From the NCBI GenBank assembly GCA_024138015.1, contig JAMXBB010000011.1, forward strand, positions 78,196,953 to 78,260,952: a stretch of 64,000 nt of DNA. Reading direction: 5' to 3'. Position numbers and translations under genes: made by a program. Shown here one piece after another: positions 49,263 to 58,869 of this stretch. The notes beneath the pieces were generated by a model that had not been told where the DNA came from, did not search any database, and saw only the letters and a program-made list of their open reading frames with translations. Numbering within the stretch: position 1 is the stretch's first letter; the number at the start of each line of letters is the position of its first letter. Origin of the DNA: Lumnitzera littorea (lineage: Eukaryota; Streptophyta; Magnoliopsida; Myrtales; Combretaceae).

Positions 49263-50241
49263 CTCCTGCACAAATATCGCTGATGGGCCTGTTAATTGCA
49301 TCTGAACCACACAGGGAGGCTTTGTTTCGCACTTTAAATGAAGTAAAGGTACCTCGGGAGATTTCAACTGAGAAGATGGGACTGGTTACTAATTCGATCC
49401 TCGCAATAGATCAAATTTCATTTTCGGCTGAAGAATTGGGCGAGGAAAGGAACAAACATACGAAGCCACTCTTTATCATGGTAAGGAGTAATGACATAAT
49501 TGTTATCAGGGTGCTCATTAACAACGGATCATCGCTAAACGTCTGGCCCTTCGCCACCTTGGATTTGCTGGGCATTGACACATTTGCAATTAAGCCTTCT
49601 TCTACAACAGTCAGGGCCTTTGATGGTTCCAGAAGAGAGATCATAGGGGAGATTGATTTATCCGTGAGTATTGGCCCTCAACACTTCACAATTCGATTCC
49701 AAGTCTTAAACATCCCGAGGTCTTTTAATTTACTTTTAGGAAGACCTTGGATTCATGCGGCAGGGGCCATACCTTCGAGCTTGCACCAAAAATTGAAGTT
49801 TATCTCCAATGGCCAAGTGATTACGATTCTGGGAGATCAAGATTATGAAATCTATAAGGAGACAACTATACCCTACATAGGAAGTGAGGGACAAGAAGAG
49901 TTGGGTTTACAAATGTTTGAAGAAGTGAACATGATTACTGGTCCCAATAGAGAGGATGAGAGAAGGAAGGGATTCAAGGAAGGCCAGATTAGTACCTATG
50001 GCCTTGGTTACAACCCTACCCCAGCGGAAGAATTCCAGAAGAAGTAAGCAAGGGGCAAGAAAGGTAACAGATTATACCATGCCTCGATGACCTTTCCACC
50101 ACTAGCTAAGACGTTTATACGGGAAGAGACTCAAGCCCGAGAATCTGACAAAGAAGGATCAACACACTTGCCACCCAAGTTCCAGCATCATTTAAACAAC
50201 TGGTTCTCCAGCTCGGCGAATTGCAACAAGTCTTCCCTAGG
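49130..50241 (+). pseudogene. aspartic protease region, catalytic Asp lost
   Basis: Frame 2. A retropepsin-like fold is recognisable: VRVLINNGSSLNVWP-type active-site loop (around 49511-49549), followed by FDGSRREIIGEIDL and LLLGRPWIHAAGAIPSSLHQ, characteristic of Tat proteases. The residue expected to be the catalytic Asp of the DNGS motif is Asn (AAC at 49520-49522). TAA at 50045-50047 adds a nonsense codon, after which the same frame continues (HLPPKFQHHLNNWF near 50170-50213) to the intron donor at 50242. Confidence 0.8.
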
Positions 50242-50460
50242 GTAAAGGGGTGACCCGTAATTAGTATTTTTTGAATTTTTATTTTCAATAGTTATCGTTT
50301 TAAATGTATAGTTAAACCTTTCGTTCAAAATTAGTTAGGCCTTTATCTCATTTGAGACCATACCTCCATTTATTTAATAAAATCTTAGTTCGTTTCTTTC
50401 CCATATTGCTCTTCAGTTCTCTTTTGTTTACATGCATTTTTTTCATACATTCTCATTCAG
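50242..50460 (+). other. probable intron between protease and reverse transcriptase
   Basis: Donor GG|GTAAAG at 50242 and acceptor CTCATTCAG| at 50460 enclose 219 bp (divisible by three) that is T-rich, stop-rich (TAA at 50243-50245) and lacks conserved protein sequence, whereas the same frame 2 is protein-like on both sides. Joining keeps the frame. Ogre elements are known to contain a spliced intron at this position. Splicing here is inferred, not shown. Confidence 0.65.
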
Positions 50461-52117
50461 ATTCAATGAAACAAGCGAAAACCAGGAATATTTCGTGCAG
50501 GTAGAAAAGGAGAATATCGATATCGTTTTCGGCCCTATTGGGTTAGTCGTCGGGAGCGATGTCGATGACCACAGTAATATATAAGAGGAATGGTAAAAAC
50601 ATGAATTGGATAGGATCACAATTGATGAATCGATTGAGACAATTAATGTGGGAAACGAAGAAAATCCTAGGAATTTAAAAATTGGTGCGAGTTTAAAAGA
50701 GAAACAAAAAACAGAAATGATTACATTGTTAGCTGAGTATCAAGACGTGTTCGCTTGGTCGTATGAAGATATGCTTGGGTTGGACCCGTCTATTGTAGTC
50801 CACCGTTTACCTACACAGGAGGACGTTAAACCAAAAAAGCAAAAATTGAGGAGATTTTGACCTGACGTCTTGCTGAAAATTAAAAAACAAGTGAAGAAAC
50901 TACTGGAGGTTGGATTCATCGAAGTGTCGGATTACCCGGACTGGGTAGCTAATATTGTTCCAGTAATGAAGAAAAATGGGAAAGTTAGAGTGTGTGTAGA
51001 CTTTCGAGATCTCAACCAGGCAATGCCTAAGGATAATTTTCCATTGCCTCACATTGACGTCTTAGTAGATAATACTTCTAGAAATCATCTATTCTCTTTC
51101 ATGGATGGTTTTTCGGGATATAATCAGATTCGGATGTCCGAAGAGGATAAGACGAAAACGACTTTTATTACGACTTGGGGAATATTTTGCTATAAGGTGA
51201 TGCCGTTTGGGCTGAAGAATGCAGGTGCAACATATCAAAGGGCCATGGTTGCAATCTTTCATGACATAATGCATAAAGAAATAGAAGTGTATGTTGATGA
51301 TATGATTGCAAAGTCCAAAGAGGAGGAGGATACCCTAGAAAACCTGAGGAAGTTGTTTGATAAGCTAAGAAAGTACCACTTGAAATTGAATCCGGAGAAG
51401 TGTACCTTTGGTGTGACGTCAGGAAAATTGTTAGGGTTCATAGTCAACCAAGGAGGTATTGAAGTCGATCTTGATAAGGCCAAAGCTATAATTGACATGC
51501 CTCTTCCATAAACGCTCAAGGAAGTGCGAGGTTTGCTGGGGCGTTTAAATTATATTGCCCGATTCATAGCACAGTTAATGAATAAATGCCGCCTTCTTTT
51601 TAAGCTGTTAAAAAAGAACGCAAAGATTAGTTGGAATGAGGAATGCGAAGAGGCTTTCACGAAAATCAAAGAATATCTCATGAAACCTCCAGTGTTGGTA
51701 GCTCCTAAACCTGGAAAGCCGTTGTTTTTGTACCTGACCATAATGACGGAATCAATGGGATCCGTGCTTGGCCAGAAGGATGAAGAAGGGAAAGAGCGAG
51801 TTGTTTACTATCTAAGCAAGAAGTTCACAGAAGGGGAACGAAAATACTCGGAAGCTGAAAGTACCTGTTGTGCATTGGTCTGGGTTATGCATCGGCTCGG
51901 ACAATACACATTGTATTATCAGATTGAGTTGATAACACAACACAATCCTCTGAAATACTTAGCTGAAAAACCGACTCTCATTGGTAGAGTTTCAAAATGG
52001 CAGATGTTGCTGACAGAATTTAACATTAAGTATGTGAACCAAAGTTCAGTCAAGAGGCAAGCTTTGACGAATCAATTAGCGGAGAATCCTTCTGAGGATA
52101 CCCCTCAAGGAACATGA
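50461..52117 (+). pseudogene. reverse transcriptase and native RNase H, several nonsense codons
   Basis: Frame 2. The pre-RT linker (FNETSENQEYF, 50462 on) leads to EYQDVFAWSYEDMLGLDPSI and VVHRLP, then RT: VRVCVDFRDLNQAMPKDNFP, FSFMDGFSGYNQIRM, MPFGLKNAGATYQRAM and the catalytic YVDD box at 51290-51301. Ty3-type RNase H follows (VVYYLSKKFTEGERKYSEAE). Stops at TAA 50582, TAA 50594, TGA 50858, TAA 51509 and TGA 52115 break it. The RT polymerase acids are still readable. In RNase H the acids expected in the first, third and last motifs seem replaced (TESMG, HNPLKY, LTNQLA). Confidence 0.9.
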
Positions 52118-52610
52118 GTTAAGTTTCCCGATGAAAACATCCTAGTAGTGAGAAATGACTCTGATGGTGAAATAGTCGAAAAATCTTTAGGGTGGAAAAT
52201 GTTCTTTGACGGAGCAACCAATGTGTCTGGATGTGGAGTAAGGGCAATTCTGATATCACCTGGAGGTACACAATTTCCAATGGCTATGAGATTGGTTTTC
52301 CTGTGTACCAATAACATTACAGAATACAAAGCGTGTATTTTGAGGCTCAAAATCGCATTGTTTAAGGAGATACGAGAATTGCAAGTGTATGGAGATTCTT
52401 CGTTGATTATAGGCTAAGCTCGGGGTGAATATAAGACGAAAGACCCCAAATTAGTGCCTCATTGCTAACACTTGGCCGAGTTGATAACCAAGTTTAAAAA
52501 GATTACCTTTGTGTACGTACCAAGGGTTCAAAACCAATTTGCTGATGCTCTTTCTACTTTGGCATCAATGATTCAAATATCAAAAGGAGTGGAGATTCAG
52601 CCACTTAAAA
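52118..52610 (+). pseudogene. second (archaeal-like) RNase H domain, stops at 52415 and 52466
   Basis: This extra RNase H is a defining trait of the Tat lineage. The four catalytic acids are in place: FFDGA (Asp codon 52208-52210), ITEYKA, YGDSSLI and QFADALS. TAA codons at 52415-52417 and 52466-52468 interrupt between the third and fourth motifs. It lies between the native RNase H and integrase, in the same frame. Confidence 0.85.
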
Positions 52611-53920
52611 TTGAAATTGAAGAAAAGCCGGCTTTTTGTTTGGTAATGGAAAGTTCATGTGACGAAAAGCCTTGGTATCATGATATCAAAATATTTTTAC
52701 AACACGGTACGTACCCCGAAGGAGCAGAAAGGAAGGATAAAAAATTGATTAGAAGATTAGCAGCTTAGTACTTGATGAGTGATTCTACGTTGTACCGACG
52801 ATCGTTTGATGGTACGCTTTTACGTTGTGTAAACGGGAAAGAGGCAGAGAGGTTAATGAAAGAAGTGCACGAGGGAGTATGTGGCCCTCATATGAATGGT
52901 TACATGCTTGCCAAGAAAATCATGAGGATAGGATATTACTAGTTAACTGTAGAGGCGGATTGTATCGTACATGTTAGACACTGCCATTTGTGCCAAATCT
53001 ATGCAAACAAGATAAATGCTCCACCTCAAGAGTTGCATACACTATCAGCACCATGGCCTTTTTCGATGTGGAGAATAGATATCATCAGCCCAATCACTCC
53101 AAAAGCATCTAACGAGCATCGATTTATATTGGTAGCTATTGATTATTTCACTAAGTGGGTTGAAGCCTCATCCTACTCTAGTGTGACGAAGGAAGTAGTA
53201 GTCAAGTTCATCAGGAGGGACATACTAGCTCGGTATGGTATGCCAGAAACGATTATTACTGACAACGGTACGAATCTGAATAATAAATTGATGTCCGAGT
53301 TATGCCGACACTTCAGGATCATTCACAGAAATTCTACTCTTTATCGGCCCTAGATTAATGGAGCTGTAGAAGCAGCCAATAAGAATATCAAAAGAATTAT
53401 TGAGAAGATGGCCATTACGTATTCAGATTGGCATAAGATGTTACCATTTGCACTCATGGCCTATCGAACTTCTATCAGAACATCAACAGGGGCAACCCCC
53501 TACTCGTTGGTATACGGAATGGAGGCTGTACTGCCAGTGGAGGTTAAGATCCCGTCTCTCAGAATATTGTCAGAGACTTAGTTAGATGAGGTTGATTGGG
53601 TAAAGAAGCATGTTGAGCAGTTAAACCTAATCGATGAAAAGAGGCTGACAGCCTTATGCCACAACATTTGCTATCAGCAACGAATGGCCAGGGCTTTCAA
53701 CAAAAAAGTACTACCCCGAAGTTTTGAGCAAGGAGATATGGTGTTGAGGAAGGTGTTGCCTAATACAATTGATTCAAGAGGGAAGTTCGCCCCAAACTAT
53801 AAAGGGCCTTACATTGTGAAGAAAGTATTACCTGGGGGAGCTGTTATTTTGTCTCAAATGGATGGTCCGGATTTGAAGGACCCAGTAAACGCTGATGCGT
53901 TGAAAATGTACTATCCTTGA
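52611..53920 (+). pseudogene. integrase, HHCC plus DDE core and C-terminal domain, four nonsense codons
   Basis: The HHCC zinc motif includes HEGVCGPH (from about 52868) and CHLCQ (about 52982-52996). The catalytic core has MWRIDII (Asp 53078-53080), ITDNG (Asp 53261-53263) and GAVEAANKN (Glu 53369-53371), so the DDE triad is present. The C-terminal domain ends with DPRGK/GPY-type text (SRGKFAPNYKGPYIVKKVLP) and NADALKMYYP, stop 53918-53920. Premature TAG codons at 52766, 52940, 53351 and 53579 disable it. No chromodomain or envelope-like frame follows. Confidence 0.9.
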
Positions 53921-54654
53921 ACATTAATGAAATTTTTGCAAATAATCTTACCATTACTGTGGTCTCATTTTCATTTTTTACGTGCAAAGTTGGCATTCCT
54001 AATAGTCGTTAGCATTGGATAATATCCTTAGCCTTTCTTTTTCTCATTCCACTAAAAGATCCCACTTCTAGCTCTATTATTTACCCAAACAAACCTTACA
54101 CACAAAGAACTACAAGAAAAATAATCATTTAATTTGAAGCGATGACTATTGATAAAAATTCTTTTAATACTTTGTTATGGTTAACCCCCAAAAAAAGAAA
54201 GGGAGATCTTTTTCCTACTTTTCAGGACAAGGCCATGTTCAAAAAGGGTAATGTGTGGCGTGTAAGTAGAAACTCGCTTAAGAACAAATGCTTGCTCGGA
54301 AAGCCAATGTTTAGACCGCAAGTTCAATACAGGACATCCTTGTTCAAGAAGAATATGTTTTGCATTTAATTCAAGCTTAACTTGTTTTCAAAAGAGAAGG
54401 AAAAAAGAAGAAAAAAGAAAAAAAGGGGTTTTGGAAAGAGACGGTAGAAGAAAGAAGAAGAACTAGAACAAGAAAAGCAATAGTAAGGGTCAGAATTGTT
54501 GGTTCTAATCGAACTGTTTAATAAGACGAGAGACGATTTGGGAGCTATCATTGAAACTAGGTAAGTGGTTCTAAACCTGATAAAACATTGCTTTGACAAT
54601 TGGTTTCCCCTTAAGGATAATAGCTTATTTTCCAATTAGCTCATAAATCATGGT
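53921..54654 (+). other. 3' untranslated region before the repeat array
   Basis: No conserved gene. A 75-codon frame at 54142-54369 is basic and has no recognisable domain. A purine-rich stretch (GAAGGAAAAAAGAAGAAAAAAG) sits at about 54396-54480. Confidence 0.45.
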
Positions 54655-54960
54655 CCCAGTGTGTCTTCAGCTTCTGATCGTCGAACTCACACAACGTTAT
54701 TCAACTTAAAATTTCTTTAAGGGATTTAGCGCTTCGATCAACTTATGGAGCATTATTTCGACTCATATTCTCATTTAGGGATTTAGCCAGTTCATAGAGT
54801 ATAGTCTCAATCTAAAGTTTCTTAAGTGTTTGGCTAACTCTTAAAACATTCCCAATTCGGAGTTTCACAGGCTCCCAGTCACCCAACTCACAAAATGTTG
54901 CTCAACTTATAATCTTTCAGGGATTTAGCAAGCTCGTAGAGCGCTATCCTAATTCAAAGT
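54655..54960 (+). repeat. diverged repeat copies ahead of the 85-bp array
   Basis: AGGGATTTAGC recurs near 54720, 54776 and 54910, with CTC(G/A)TAGAGCGCTAT-like text, spacing roughly 60-70 bp at the closest. It looks like the older edge of the array. Confidence 0.5.
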
Positions 54961-56580
54961 TTTCTTCAAATTTTTAAGTCTTAGCCAGCTCATGGGGCGC
55001 TTTGACCGCCTTAGAGAGTCAGCTCATTAAGGGCACGATCCAAGTCTTTTTCATATTTTTAGGTCTTAGTTAGCTCAAGGGGCGCTTTGACCGCCTTGGT
55101 TAGTCAGCTCATTAAGGGCACGATCCAAGTCTTCTTCAAATTTTTAGGTCTTAGCCAGCTTGTGGGGCGCTTTGACTGCCTTGGAGAGTCAGCTCATTAA
55201 GAGCACGATCCAAGTCTTTTTCAAATTTTTAGGTCTTAGCCAGCTCATGGGGCGCTTTGACCGCCTTGGTGAGTCAGCTCATTAAGGGCACGATCCAGGT
55301 CTTCTTCAAATTTTTAGGTCTTAGCCAACTCAAGGGGCGCTTTGACCGCCTTGGTTAGTCAGCTCATTAAGGGCACGATCCAAGTCTTCTTCAAATTTTT
55401 AGGTCTTAGCCAACTCGTAGGGCGCTTTGACGGCTTTGGAGAGTCAGCTCATTAAGGGCACGATCCAAGTCTTTTTCAAATTTTTAGGTTTTAGCCAACT
55501 CATGGGACGCTTTAACCACTTTGGAGAGTCAACTCATTAAGGGTACGATCCAAGTCTTCTTCATATTTTTAGGTCTTAGCCAGCTCAAGAGGCGCTTTGA
55601 CCGCCTTAGAGAGTCAACTCATTAAGGGCACGATCCAAGTCTTCTTCATATTTTTAAGTCTTAGCCAGCTTAAGGGGTGCTTTGACCGCCTTGGTGAGTC
55701 AGCTCATTAAGGGCACGATCTAAGTCTTCTTCAAATTTTTAGGTCTTAGCCAGCTCATGGGGCGCTTTGACCGCCTTAGAGAGTCAGCTCATTAAGGGCA
55801 CAATCCAAGTCTTCTTCATATTTTTAGGTCTTAGCCAGCTCAAGGGGCGCTTTGACCACCTTGGTTAGTCAGCTCATTAAGGGTACGATCCAAGTTTTTC
55901 TTCATTATCTTTAGGTCTTAGCCAGCTCAAGGGGCGCTTTGACCACCTCGGTGAGTCAGCTCATTAAAGGCACGATCCAAGTCTTCTTCAAATTTTTAGG
56001 TCTTAGCCAGCTCATGGGGCGCTTTGACCGCCTTGGTGAGTCAGCTCATTAAAGGCACGATCCAAGTTTTTCTTCATTATCTTTAGGTCTTAGCCAGCTC
56101 AAGGGGCGCTTGGACCACCTTGGTGAGTCAGCTCATTAGGGGCACGATCCAAGTTTTTCTTCATTATCTTTAAGTCTTAGCCAGCTCAAGGGGCGCTTTG
56201 ATCGCTTTGGTAAGTTAGCTCATTAGGGGCACGATCCAAGTTTTTCTTCATTATCTTTAGGTCTTAGCCAGCTCAAGGGGCGCTTTGACCGCCTTAGAGA
56301 GTCAGCTCATTAAGGGCACGATCCAAGTCTTCTTCAAATTTTTAGGTCTTAGCCTGCTCATGGAGCGCTTTGACGGCCTTAGAGAGTCAACTCATTAAGG
56401 GCACGATCCAAGTCTTCTTCAAATTTTTAGGTCTTAGCTAGCTCATGGGGCGCTTTCACCGCCTTAGTGAGTCAGCTCATTAAGGGCATGATCCAAGTCT
56501 TCTTCAAATTTTTAGGTCTTAGCCAACTTATGAGGCGCTTTGACTGCCTTGGTTAGTTAGCTCATCAAGAGCACGGCCAA
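54961..56580 (+). repeat. 85-bp tandem repeat array in the 3' UTR, about 19 copies
   Basis: The unit can be read as GGTCTTAGCCAGCTCAWGG + GGCGCTTTGACCGCCTTGG + TGAGTCAGCTCATTAAGGGC + ACGATCCAAGTCTTCTTC + AAATTTTTA, about 85 bp; starts at 55231 and 55316 give the period. About nineteen GCGCTTT cores occur in one orientation. Several units from about 55880 to 56270 share a longer joint, TTTTTCTTCATTATCTTTA. Arrays here are known in Ogre/Tat elements and can seed satellite DNA. Confidence 0.92.
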
Positions 56581-56694
56581 GATTCTCGTTATTCTTTCAC
56601 AAAGGTACTTCCCATTGTCGTTCTAACCCACGTCAAGTATCTTAACATTCCTTAAGATAGAGTCGTCTTGAGGCAAAAACGGTGTCTCTTTTGT

Positions 56695-56731
56695 CTTTGT
56701 GGCAAAATTTTGCTTAAACCTCACCACAAAG
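56695..56731 (+). other. hairpin just upstream of the polypurine tract
   Basis: CTTTGTGG (56695-56702) pairs perfectly with CCACAAAG (56724-56731), with a loop that itself contains the palindrome CAAAATTTTG. The upstream element has a different hairpin at the same place (431-451). Confidence 0.6.
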
Positions 56732-56740
56732 AGGGGCAGC
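56728..56740 (+). promoter_or_regulatory. polypurine tract
   Basis: AAAGAGGGGCAGC directly abuts the 3' LTR and would prime plus-strand DNA synthesis. It overlaps the right arm of the hairpin. Confidence 0.8.
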
Positions 56741-57029
56741 TGTAGACACCTAATTTTTATCCTTCCATAGCCTTAATTTTTATTTTTACAAAAAGGGTCC
56801 TAATTCAAAAGATAACAAAAAATTAATAAAAAATAATAATAATAAAAATTAACAAATAATAAAATACCAAAAAAAAATAAGAAAAGGAAAAATTATAAAG
56901 ATTTCGTAGATTTTTAGAAAGTAATTTATTTTAGGAATAATTAGTTTTAGTGTTAGTTTTATTTTTAGTTTAGTTAAAAATTTTAATTTAGATAGTTTAA
57001 GTATAATTTAATTGTAATGAATATCAAGA

Positions 57030-57114
57030 CACAGACCAACGGCCTAACGGATAAGTAGCGAAGCACTTGGGTGGATTTAGTTGGAGGTCACGGGTTCGAG
57101 TCCTAGCAGGCACC
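57030..57114 (+). other. tRNA-like segment in U3 of the 3' LTR (longer form)
   Basis: GGCCTAACGGATAAG (57041-57055) has D-arm/A-box character and GGTTCGAGTCC (57093-57103) is a perfect B box, spaced about 40 bases apart as in a tRNA gene. Flanking GACACAG...GATGTC could close a short stem. No good acceptor stem is evident. Confidence 0.55.
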
Positions 57115-57222
57115 GATGTCTTTATTTTTCTATCTTTGCAAGTTTAGCTAAATCATATTTGAATAAGATTTGAATCTAGTTTAATTAGATACATTAGATA
57201 TAATAGGATTCGATTTGGGCTT

Positions 57223-57230
57223 TATAAAAG
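57223..57230 (+). promoter_or_regulatory. TATA box of the 3' LTR
   Basis: TATAAAAG in the same context as in the 5' LTR. Transcription from here would read outward into 58.9 kb and beyond. Confidence 0.55.
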
Positions 57231-57239
57231 AAAAAAGAA

Positions 57240-57990
57240 CGACGAGAATCGGGATGATCCACAATCCCCACCCTCATTTGTCGCCTGGTCCTGATATTGC
57301 TCCACGTAGCAGCAGCAGCGAACGTCTTCTCATCCAAAATCTGAGCGGCGCAATCTGGACGCTACGAATACAGCCCCAATCGACTCGCCACAATTACACA
57401 CACTCCATCACTACCGATCACTAGTTCAATACACGCACACACAAGTAATTTCAGTCCGATTCACGACTTGAACACAGTCCAAGTTCTACAATTCCCTATT
57501 CTGTACTCTACCGATCAACCACACGTACACGAACAGTAGCAGGCACGACTCTGATCAACCGATCACCAGCCAATATCAGCGGCGGCCATTCGTGCACCCA
57601 CAGTTACGATCCTGCTTCGATGCCATCGCTGGATACTACCGACAGCACAACAATACAGCGCCTAGTCGTCATCTGCACACGCGAGAGCCAAATAGTTTAC
57701 TGTTGAAGTTTCCTCGACCGGCTGAGCTACGTTGACCAGAAAATTGGCACGCTGCAACCACTCACTCCACGCAGTCATAGGCCCCGTCTTCCACTTTCTC
57801 TCTCGTTCACGCAATTCCGACGACTCACATAGCCGTATGCTTTACGCCTCAACCAACATCTGCTCGCATACGAACAGCAGCAGCAACGTCCACGACGACA
57901 GACACACCTTGAACTCCAACGATCACTACGCATCGCTGCCTATCAGTTTCGCCTCGCCAACCCAAATCTGCTACTGCTAACCAAACATAT
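57240..57990 (+). other. GC-rich island within the 3' LTR
   Basis: Counterpart of 43430-44175. The 82-codon frame (57732-57980) is again open but with many replacements. Confidence 0.5.
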
Positions 57991-58864
57991 AGTTACTGCC
58001 AAAGAACATCAGGTTCGATCTTCATCATATTTTTACTATTTAATTAATTATCTATTTATTATTGTTATGTTATATTATTATTATTTGGATTTTTAGTCAT
58101 GTAACATAGCATATATGTGAATATTTTAGGTGGTTATGCAACAATAATATAGATATACATTTTAACTTAGATGTTTTCCTTAGTATTATATTTCTAGGAG
58201 TCCTTACTTAGAAAACTCGTTTTTTTAGAAACAAAGAAATAAATTTTTCAAAATTTTAGGACTTTTAGCGAAATTTTTTATAAAACAATAACACTCAAGA
58301 GTTAGGACCCCTTTAGATTTTTTTCCATAAACCGAATAAATTAAAACGTAAACTTGAACGGTTTTCAAAATTAAAATAAATCAACACACTAAAATTTTTT
58401 TTTTAAGAACTACGATCGTCTAATCCCGGCTAGCAGGTATGTAGGCACCTTCGGGGCGACAATAAAATATGTAGAAACTTAGGTTTTTTTTTATTTTATT
58501 TATTTATTTTTTCTTTAAAAATATTATAATTAGAAAAATAATCCTAATTTCGATAGATAGATAGTGGTACCCGTTAAGGTTTAATAGGTTAGCCTCCGAA
58601 CTTGGAACCCTCTAGTTCTTTATTTAAAATTGAAATCAAAGACCGGTAGCTAAATCGTAACCAATTCACCAAATTGATTACGGTTTCTTTTTCTTTTCCC
58701 AATTTCGGTCGGGTGGCGACTCCAAAAATTATTTTTAATATAAAAACCAGGATTTTTCAATTTCTTTAGTCGAGGATTAATATTAAATAGGTTAGGGTTT
58801 AGTATTAATCGGAAATGGGAAATTAATTTTAAATAAATAGAAAACCGAAAAATCAGACTCAACA

Positions 58865-58869
58865 GCACT
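58865..58869. repeat. 5-bp target-site duplication, right (GCACT)
   Basis: Identical to 42933-42937. Confidence 0.9.

Larger units (their letters stand above)
42938..58864 (+). mobile_element. Tat/Ogre-type Ty3/gypsy LTR retrotransposon, structurally complete, coding capacity lost
   Basis: A 15.9-kb element with TG...CA LTRs of 2137 and 2124 bp, tRNA-Arg-type primer site, ORF1, gag, protease, intron, RT, RNase H, second RNase H, integrase, tandem-repeat 3' UTR and polypurine tract, bounded by GCACT duplications. The extra ORF1 5' of gag, second (archaeal-like) RNase H, tRNA-Arg primer site and intron between protease and RT together are known traits of the Tat/Ogre lineage. Compared by eye, the first 190 bp of the two LTRs differ by about seven substitutions, so the insertion is not recent. 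Numerous nonsense codons and frameshifts show it cannot encode its own proteins, though it might still be mobilised in trans since the cis sequences look intact. Confidence 0.93.
56741..58864 (+). repeat. 3' LTR of the Tat/Ogre element
   Basis: TGTAGACACC...CTCAACA. Features in order: tRNA-like segment 57030-57114, TATA 57223-57230, GC-rich island about 57240-57990, and the CTAGCAGGTATGTAGGCACC box near 58430-58450. Differences from the 5' LTR are mostly C/T and G/A. Confidence 0.93.

Noticed and set aside
54142..54369. 75-codon frame downstream of integrase, considered as an extra (envelope-like) ORF
   Set aside because: Too short, no signal or membrane segments, no similarity that I recognise.
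54961..56580. 85-bp array considered as a CRISPR-like or minisatellite gene array
   Set aside because: Units are contiguous with no variable spacers, in a plant retrotransposon 3' UTR; not CRISPR.
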